From: Microcaldota archaeon
GTDB lineage: Archaea > Micrarchaeota > Micrarchaeia > Micrarchaeales > CABMGC01
Assembly: GCA_027314465.1 (NCBI GenBank)
Contig: DAHVAU010000061.1
Span: 1 to 9,136 of the forward strand
Length of the DNA: 9,136 nt
Direction of reading: 5' to 3'
The notes under the pieces were generated by a model, which saw only the letters and a list, made by a program, of their open reading frames with translations, searched no databases and had not been told where the DNA came from. The translations under genes and the position numbers were made by a program. Below are positions 4,695 to 9,136 of this stretch, piece after piece; position 1 is the first letter of the stretch; the number at the start of each line of letters is the position of its first letter.

Positions 4695-7367
4695 CTATGC
4701 GATCTTGCCCTGGGCGAATCTCGGTGTGCCTCCGCCAAGAAACTTCCTCTTGGCCATGTGCGATTTTATGAATTCGACAGCATTGGCCCCGGATCCGTCC
4801 CCGGCTATGCACACCACGTCTCCGGCAGGATTTGTAAGCATCACAACCGAGCCTTTGTTGCGGCTGGCCGCCTTTGTGGCCAGTGACACGAGATGCTCGC
4901 GCCCCAGCCCAAGCTCCATTATTACCTCCTTCTTTGCGAACATATCGCCGCTTGCTATTATGTCCTGGTAGATGCCATCAGCCTGCGCCGAGTCCTTGAT
5001 CAGCGCCCTGTTGTCGGCCATAAGCTTCTCTATCTTCCCACTAACCCCAGATACGTCGCAGTTGAGCCTCGAAGCCGCCTCTGATAGGGTGCCCAGGGTG
5101 CTCCTGAAATAGTCAAGAGCTGCGCTGCCGGCAACCAGCTCTATTCTGTCCACGCCGTCGCTTATCCTCTCTGTGCCTCTTATCTTCACTGTGCCGATGG
5201 CCTGCTCCATCCCGGCAACGTGCAGGCCCCCGCACGCCTCTGCGTCTATGAGCCGCCCGTCCTTAGACTCTATTATCACCATGCGTATGCTCTTGGATGG
5301 CACTCCGTGCCCCTGGTATATCTCGAAGCCGTACTCTGACTCTGCCTGCTTCCTGTCCATGTGCTTTACCGTGACCTTTATGCCGTTGAAGAGGTTGCTG
5401 TTTATGAATCCCTCGAGCCTGTTCACATCCTCGCCGCTGAGCTTGTCGTAGTGCGCTATGTCTATGTGCGCCTTGTCGTATGACTTTCGCGTTCCCTCCT
5501 GCCATGCGTGCTTGCCCAGCACGCTCCTAGCCGCAGCGCTCATAAGATGCACTGAGGTATGGTGCACCATCAGCCTGCGCCTCCTCTCCCCATCCACCCT
5601 GCACTCGACGCTTGCCCCATCCATGAACTCCTTGCTTGCAGACACATCATCCTTCATCACGTGAACTATCACCTCTCCGATCTTCTGCACGTCCGCAACC
5701 TGCACGCCGCTAATTGTGCCGTGATCGGCCTCCTGGCCCCCGCCCTCAGGATAGAATGGTGTCGCATCCAGCACCACGTAGTTCTTCTGCGCCAGCAGCA
5801 CCTTTGATATGGACTGCTCGGCGAGCTTGTAGTAGAGCTGCTCGGTCTTCTGCAGCCCTGACACATCTACCTCAAGCTTGCTGCCCTTCTCCTTTGATGC
5901 GAAATCGCCCTTGATTATGTCCTCGTACGAGCTGTCCGGCATCTCCACCCTGACGTTCTTCTTTGAGGCCTCGGCCTCTATCAGCTCAGGGGTTATGCCG
6001 TTGCTCTCATACAGGGTCCTAAGCTGCTTTGCATCAATCTTCTCTGACTTTGACAGTATGGCATCTATGACCTTGCCTGCGTTCTCGCGGGTGCGCGCAT
6101 ATCTCCTCGCCTCTATGTCAACGACCTTGGCGAAGAGATCAAGATTGTCTGAGAGCTCGGGAAATATTCCCTTAAGGTCCTCGGCCTGCAGCGCGGCCAG
6201 TTCGTTTAGATCGAACCTGAATCCGTACTCCTCGATGAAGCTCAGCGACCTTCTGAGTATTATCCTGAGATTGTAGCCTCCGCCTATGTTTGACGGAAGC
6301 GCGCCGTCGGTAATGGCGAAGAGCAGAGTGCGGGCGTGGTCAAGAGCCGCATAGAGCGCCTGCAGCGGCCTTATGCCGTTCTCGTACTGCTGCTGCGTTA
6401 TGCCGGCCTTCTTTAGCAGCGCATGCTCCTTGGTCTTCCCTCCCCTCTCCGTGACGTCGAGCTCGCTGGATAGCGCACTGAACTTCCTGAAAAGCTTGTT
6501 GTCCACCTCGAAGTCTATTCTGCCCTGTATCTTCCTGAGTATGTAGTAGAATACGGCCTCGTATGCAGTGTCGAACCCCGAGTAGAACCACATGAGCCTC
6601 TCAAACCCCCACCCCACGTCCACAACCTTGCCCGGCAGCTCGCTGACCCTGCCGTTCATGAACTCGAACTGCGTGAATACGCTGTTCACCAGCTCCGCGC
6701 CCATTGCAAAGCTCTCAAGAGACGGCCCGAACTCAGAGAAATCGCCCATGGCCCACACGTCCTCCCCGTATATAAGCTCGCTCTTCTTTACGCCCAGAAC
6801 CTTTGTCAGGTAGTCGAAGTTAAGCTCTATGGTTCTGTCCTTCCAGTATCCCTCCTTTGGGTAGTTGAACGACTGCTGCCCTCCCATCGTAAATCCCGTG
6901 AAATGCCTGCCGGTAACGCCCACGTTCTGTATGTCGCTGAACCTCAGGCAGACCTGCGGCACTATGAGGGGGTTTGCCGAATACTCGAAACCCATCTTGC
7001 CGTTCTCTATCCTCTGGAAATCCTGTATGCTCGCTATGGTGAAGTAGAGGTCCTGCCTCCACCTGCTCACAACAGGATAGCGCTTCACCTCCTCGTGGCC
7101 GTTCCTCTTGAAGAATCCGGCGAAGTCGTTCCAGAAGTCGCAGTAGCGTATTGGGCGCGGCTTCTCCCTGAAGAATGAATACTGAGTATGGCTGCTGTCC
7201 TTGCAGCTCTGCGTCTCCTCTGTGGCCCAGAAGTTCTTGGCGCAGATCTTGCAGGTGTGCCTTGAGAAGCCCTCCTTCTTGAACAGCTCCACGGCGTAAT
7301 ACTCCTCGGGCTTCTTTGCGAACTCCTTGCGCAGGCTTGGCTTGTTAAGATCCTTTGGGTCTATCAT
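4695..7367 (-). CDS. alaS: Alanyl-tRNA synthetase, archaeal type
   Basis: 890 residues, full length. It charges tRNA-Ala with alanine and removes wrongly attached Ser or Gly. An archaeal-style N-terminal zinc knuckle (C39, C42, C55, H60) leads into the class II aminoacylation core. That core includes RYPVVSRWRQDLYFTIASIQDF (97-118, motif 2 region) and DVGWGFERLMWF (250-261, motif 3). The tRNA-recognition middle domain follows (about 290-460). The editing domain has the zinc ligands H603 and H607 (HHTSVH) and C712 and H716 (CGGLH), preceded by PFYPEGGGQ (537-545). The C-terminal DHHA1-type domain ends with FLGGGTPRFAQGK. The start at 7367 has GGTG 8 bases upstream and lies 3 bases after the nuclease stop. 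Nothing looks broken. Confidence 0.98.
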   Translation of the reverse strand: MIDPKDLNKPSLRKEFAKKPEEYYAVELFKKEGFSRHTCKICAKNFWATEETQSCKDSSHTQYSFFREKPRPIRYCDFWNDFAGFFKRNGHEEVKRYPVVSRWRQDLYFTIASIQDFQRIENGKMGFEYSANPLIVPQVCLRFSDIQNVGVTGRHFTGFTMGGQQSFNYPKEGYWKDRTIELNFDYLTKVLGVKKSELIYGEDVWAMGDFSEFGPSLESFAMGAELVNSVFTQFEFMNGRVSELPGKVVDVGWGFERLMWFYSGFDTAYEAVFYYILRKIQGRIDFEVDNKLFRKFSALSSELDVTERGGKTKEHALLKKAGITQQQYENGIRPLQALYAALDHARTLLFAITDGALPSNIGGGYNLRIILRRSLSFIEEYGFRFDLNELAALQAEDLKGIFPELSDNLDLFAKVVDIEARRYARTRENAGKVIDAILSKSEKIDAKQLRTLYESNGITPELIEAEASKKNVRVEMPDSSYEDIIKGDFASKEKGSKLEVDVSGLQKTEQLYYKLAEQSISKVLLAQKNYVVLDATPFYPEGGGQEADHGTISGVQVADVQKIGEVIVHVMKDDVSASKEFMDGASVECRVDGERRRRLMVHHTSVHLMSAAARSVLGKHAWQEGTRKSYDKAHIDIAHYDKLSGEDVNRLEGFINSNLFNGIKVTVKHMDRKQAESEYGFEIYQGHGVPSKSIRMVIIESKDGRLIDAEACGGLHVAGMEQAIGTVKIRGTERISDGVDRIELVAGSAALDYFRSTLGTLSEAASRLNCDVSGVSGKIEKLMADNRALIKDSAQADGIYQDIIASGDMFAKKEVIMELGLGREHLVSLATKAASRNKGSVVMLTNPAGDVVCIAGDGSGANAVEFIKSHMAKRKFLGGGTPRFAQGKIA

Positions 7368-7370
7368 TAC

Positions 7371-8252
7371 TCAGGCACCTTGGTACCATACAGTGCACTG
7401 CTTGCCGTAGAACCTGCATATGTTGCACTTCCATCTGTCAGATTCGGCCACAGGACTCGCCTCGCGCTCCCCATTCCAGTATCCAAGAGCATATGTGATG
7501 TCCTTGCCAAGCTTCTCCCTGTCATAATCCACAGTGATGTCCCCGGCATCCTCGCCGCTCTTCCTGTTGACGTAGTGAAGAACGAGTGCGTCGGAGAGCT
7601 GCGGCAGGGATGCCATAGCCGCGAACATGCGCGTATATACTGCGCCAACGGTCATCAGCTCCTCCTTGACGCCTATCTCGCGCAGGCCCGCTGCAAATCC
7701 CTCAGACAGCCTCATTGACTGCATCCTGTACAGCGCGTCTAGATTCCTGTATCCGTAGCTGCCGTCTACCAGCTCCTGGAGCATCTTCCTGTAGAGCATT
7801 ATCTGCACACCGTGCGGCCTGGTGTACTCTGGGGTGAACTTTGAGGAAGTGGTGGTCTTCGTCTCGACTATCACAGCCTTTCCATCCGCCATCCTAATCT
7901 CGTCTATCTGACCTGCGACGGTGTAGCCGTTTATAGAGCCGTATATCTTTATCTCCCTTGCCATCCTCTCCTGCGCCAGGGTGTTTAGCGAGAGTATGTT
8001 CTCGTACGCCTGCTTGTACATCCTATCAGGCCATGACACAGGCTCTACGGAGAGCGGCTTGTATACCTGTACCTGAAGCTGTGCGTGTATGGCGCTGCCC
8101 CTGTTCATTGCTGCAGTAGGGGTTGCCTGCGAGACATAGTTGAGTTCCATCTGCTTCTCGCACCAGAACTGGTTGGCTATGTCCTTGGCAGAGATGCTCT
8201 TCTTGTGGAGCCTCTCCAGGACTGTCTCTTTGCGGGTGTTTTGGGTTGTCAT
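7371..8252 (-). CDS. RecB-family Fe-S nuclease, Cas4/EXO5-like
   Basis: 293 residues. The PD-(D/E)XK nuclease core is readable: RGSAIHAQL with H56, GQIDEI with D117, VIVETKT with E130 and K132, and the QIMLY helix (Q150, Y154). Four cysteines sit as in Cas4, AddB and EXO5 proteins that hold a 4Fe-4S cluster: C31 near the N-terminus (FWCEKQ) and C276, C279 and C286 near the C-terminus (CNICRFYGKQC). Relatives are 5'-3' or bidirectional single-strand DNA exonucleases. The length and C-terminal cluster fit stand-alone archaeal Cas4-like or EXO5-like enzymes. There is no CRISPR array or other cas gene here, so a repair role is more likely than spacer acquisition. An in-frame TGA just upstream (8261-8259) rules out a longer start. 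No Shine-Dalgarno site is visible. It is the first protein gene of the AlaRS-CarS operon. Confidence 0.88.
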   Translation of the reverse strand: MTTQNTRKETVLERLHKKSISAKDIANQFWCEKQMELNYVSQATPTAAMNRGSAIHAQLQVQVYKPLSVEPVSWPDRMYKQAYENILSLNTLAQERMAREIKIYGSINGYTVAGQIDEIRMADGKAVIVETKTTTSSKFTPEYTRPHGVQIMLYRKMLQELVDGSYGYRNLDALYRMQSMRLSEGFAAGLREIGVKEELMTVGAVYTRMFAAMASLPQLSDALVLHYVNRKSGEDAGDITVDYDREKLGKDITYALGYWNGEREASPVAESDRWKCNICRFYGKQCTVWYQGA

Positions 8253-8258
8253 GAATAA

Positions 8259-8313
8259 TCAGACTGCCTACCGATCGTCATCGCGTGAGCTCAGCGATCA
8301 CCCTTATCATCAT
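8259..8313 (-). ncRNA. Archaeal C/D box sRNA (2'-O-methylation guide)
   Basis: Read on the minus strand, all four boxes appear in order with guide-perfect spacing. C box ATGATGA is at 8313-8307, followed by exactly 12 bases and D' box CTGA (8294-8291). After a 9-base spacer comes C' box ATGACGA (8281-8275, one change from RTGATGA), then exactly 12 bases and D box CTGA (8262-8259). The total of 55 nt is typical of archaeal C/D sRNAs, which bind L7Ae, Nop5 and fibrillarin and direct methylation five bases upstream of each D box. The predicted targets are CGAUCACCCUUA (D' guide) and ACUGCCUACCGA (D guide), each giving a methylated C. It fills the gap before the nuclease gene and ends 6 bases from that ATG. 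The C' mismatch and the slightly long D'-C' spacer are the weak points. Confidence 0.72.
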
Positions 8314-8318
8314 ACAGG

Positions 8319-8327
8319 CTTTTAATT
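8319..8327 (+). promoter_or_regulatory. Putative TATA box for the HAD gene
   Basis: CTTTTAATT lies 24-32 bases before the ATG at 8351, consistent with a leaderless message. There is no Shine-Dalgarno site. The box immediately flanks the 5' end of the C/D sRNA on the opposite strand. Confidence 0.45.
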
Positions 8328-8330
8328 GTT

Positions 8331-8344
8331 GATAATATTAATAA
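8331..8344 (-). promoter_or_regulatory. Putative TATA region for the C/D sRNA and nuclease operon
   Basis: TTATTAATATTATC on the minus strand, centred about 25 bases before the C box. It is the only A/T-rich element suitably placed for the sRNA. The stretch 23-31 bases before the nuclease ATG is not A/T-rich, so sRNA and operon may share this promoter. It overlaps the leader region of the divergent HAD gene. Confidence 0.4.
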
Positions 8345-8350
8345 CCCTTT

Positions 8351-8971
8351 ATGCTGACCGACAGGTACGAGCTGTTCATCTTCGACTGGGATGGGACCCT
8401 GCTTCCAACTACGACGATAGTCAGGGCCGCGCGCAAGCTCAGGCCAAGATACAGCATAGCCCGCATGCAGGGCCGCGGGGACTCGTACAGCAATGAGAGC
8501 CAGGCGCAGATCAGGGCGCAGGATAACATCAACAAATTCTACGATTTCGCATACGCAGTGTATTGCGCGATCTACAGACCTAAGCTTAAGAGCGATGCGC
8601 TCAAGACGCTCATGGAGCTGAAGAAGAGGGGCAAGAAGGTAGCCATATTCAGCGACTCGAACAAGTACAGGCTGCACATAGAGACAAGAAAGCTCGGGGT
8701 GACAAAGTATGCTGACCTTGTGCTAAGCTCCGATGCCATAAAGATGTTCAAGCCCAACCCCGCAGGCATAAACGCCATAGTAAGCAGGTTCGGGGTGCGC
8801 AAGGCAAGGTGCATATACATTGGGGATATGGCTGTGGATGTGTTCACGGCCAGGTTCGCAGGCATAGACTCATGCGCGCTTAGGGATGGCGTAGACCCGT
8901 ATGCCACGCTGGTCAAGGCAAAGCCGGACTATGTTGCCGGCACGCTTCGTGACATCCTTCATTTGCGCTGA
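8351..8971 (+). CDS. HAD-superfamily phosphatase (phosphoglycolate phosphatase-like)
   Basis: 206 residues. All four HAD motifs are present: I, FDWDGTL with nucleophile D12 and acid D14; II, IFSDSN with S101; III, K134 in MFKPNP; IV, GDMAVD with D159 and D163. A helical insert of about 60 residues (roughly 20-80) between motifs I and II is a C1-type cap. This places it near phosphoglycolate phosphatase and other HAD-IA enzymes. Substrate cannot be told from sequence; dephosphorylation of small metabolites is the family norm. It is soluble, with no signal peptide. The ATG at 8351 gives a normal start (LFIFDWDG), and its TATA box suits a leaderless message. It stands alone on the plus strand, divergent from the sRNA-nuclease operon. 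Confidence 0.9.
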   Translation: MLTDRYELFIFDWDGTLLPTTTIVRAARKLRPRYSIARMQGRGDSYSNESQAQIRAQDNINKFYDFAYAVYCAIYRPKLKSDALKTLMELKKRGKKVAIFSDSNKYRLHIETRKLGVTKYADLVLSSDAIKMFKPNPAGINAIVSRFGVRKARCIYIGDMAVDVFTARFAGIDSCALRDGVDPYATLVKAKPDYVAGTLRDILHLR

Positions 8972-8980
8972 AATAAAAAA

Positions 8981-8999
8981 CGGCCCGGCGGTGCAGGCC
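8981..8999 (+). repeat. 19-bp GC-rich repeat, copy 2
   Basis: Exact copy of 2601-2619 in the same orientation, 9 bases after the HAD stop. Here it lies about 8 bases upstream of the TATA box of the right-edge gene. On the minus strand the GGCC...GGCC arms are followed by TTTTTT (8980-8975), which would resemble an intrinsic terminator for a leftward transcript, though no such gene is visible. The identity stops sharply at both ends. Confidence 0.85.
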
Positions 9000-9007
9000 A
9001 ACGATAT

Positions 9008-9017
9008 CTTTATAAAT
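9008..9017 (+). promoter_or_regulatory. TATA box upstream of the right-edge gene
   Basis: CTTTATAAAT is the closest match to the archaeal TATA consensus in the window. Its predicted transcript start is near 9039, a few bases after the first in-frame ATG at 9033. The real start codon may therefore be the ATG at 9084. Confidence 0.6.
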
Positions 9018-9032
9018 CAGAAGCGGCAATAG

Positions 9033-9136
9033 ATGTACGATGTAGTAAGGCGCAAAACGCTGATCCTACAGAGGAAAAAGAAAATGAGAGACATGGATAG
9101 CAGCGAAGGCAGAGATGGAAGAGGAGGCAGAGGATC
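9033..9136 (+). CDS. Unrecognised basic protein, N-terminal fragment (runs off right edge)
   Basis: An open frame of 34 codons runs to the right edge with no stop. From 9033 it starts MYDVVRRKTLILQRKKKMRD and continues into a Gly/Arg-rich stretch (GRDGRGGRG). I do not recognise it. The TATA box at 9008-9017 lies only 16-25 bases before this ATG, closer than for any other gene here. The in-frame ATG at 9084 has GAGG 9 bases upstream (9071-9074) and would leave a leader of about 45 bases holding a hairpin (9041-9070), so it may be the true start. A non-coding transcript from the same promoter is the alternative. Confidence 0.4.
   Translation, partial: MYDVVRRKTLILQRKKKMRDMDSSEGRDGRGGRG

Noticed and set aside
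4685..4738. ATG at 4738 that would extend CarS by 18 residues
   Set aside because: The added segment is Arg-rich and overlaps the AlaRS 3' end, and CarS proteins start with a membrane helix as given by the ATG at 4684.
7371..8252. Cas4-like nuclease as evidence for a CRISPR system
   Set aside because: No repeat-spacer array and no other cas gene is visible. Stand-alone relatives are common in archaea.
1..9136. tRNA, rRNA, CRISPR array, insertion sequence or integrase
   Set aside because: I looked for tRNA-like arms, tandem direct repeats with regular spacers, terminal inverted repeats and transposase motifs, and saw none. A covariance-model or HMM scan could not be run.

Overview
The window is archaeal DNA. 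It carries archaeal or archaeal-type information-processing and lipid genes: FEN1 with a C-terminal PCNA-binding motif, aMBF1, an alanyl-tRNA synthetase with the archaeal N-terminal zinc knuckle, and CDP-archaeol synthase. TATA boxes sit about 23-31 bases before start codons that lack leaders, while genes inside operons use Shine-Dalgarno sites. Ile is often ATA and Arg often AGG. Compact layout, many small intergenic gaps and this codon bias would suit a small-genome lineage such as Micrarchaeota (DPANN), but that placement is a guess from gestalt; only 'archaeon' is well supported.

Layout. (1) 1-145, minus: the N-terminal part of an unrecognised gene running off the left edge. (2) 281-859, plus: a small transglutaminase-fold protein with Leu at the expected catalytic Cys. 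(3) 862-2589, minus: an aMBF1-FEN1 operon followed by a very basic 39-42 residue protein with its own TATA box. (4) 2671-4152, plus: a site-2 (M50) membrane protease with a PDZ-like domain, sharing an 81-bp promoter region with aMBF1. (5) 4163-8252, minus: a tight operon of a RecB/Cas4/EXO5-like Fe-S nuclease, alanyl-tRNA synthetase and CDP-archaeol synthase. (6) 8259-8313, minus: a well-formed archaeal C/D box guide RNA in the gap before the nuclease gene. (7) 8351-8971, plus: a HAD phosphatase. (8) about 9033 to the right edge, plus: the start of an unrecognised gene.

How the parts relate. Most of this is housekeeping: transcription (aMBF1), DNA replication and repair (FEN1, Fe-S nuclease), translation (AlaRS, and rRNA or tRNA 2'-O-methylation through the guide RNA), membrane lipid synthesis (CarS) and membrane proteolysis (S2P). 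No CRISPR array, tRNA, rRNA, transposase or integrase was seen.

The less ordinary features are the guide RNA forming the apparent leader of the nuclease-AlaRS-CarS operon, the unlisted 39-42 aa basic gene, and an exact 19-bp GC-rich repeat (CGGCCCGGCGGTGCAGGCC) found in two promoter regions 6.4 kb apart. The transglutaminase-like protein that lacks its nucleophile also stands out. I did not find a convincing new multi-gene system.
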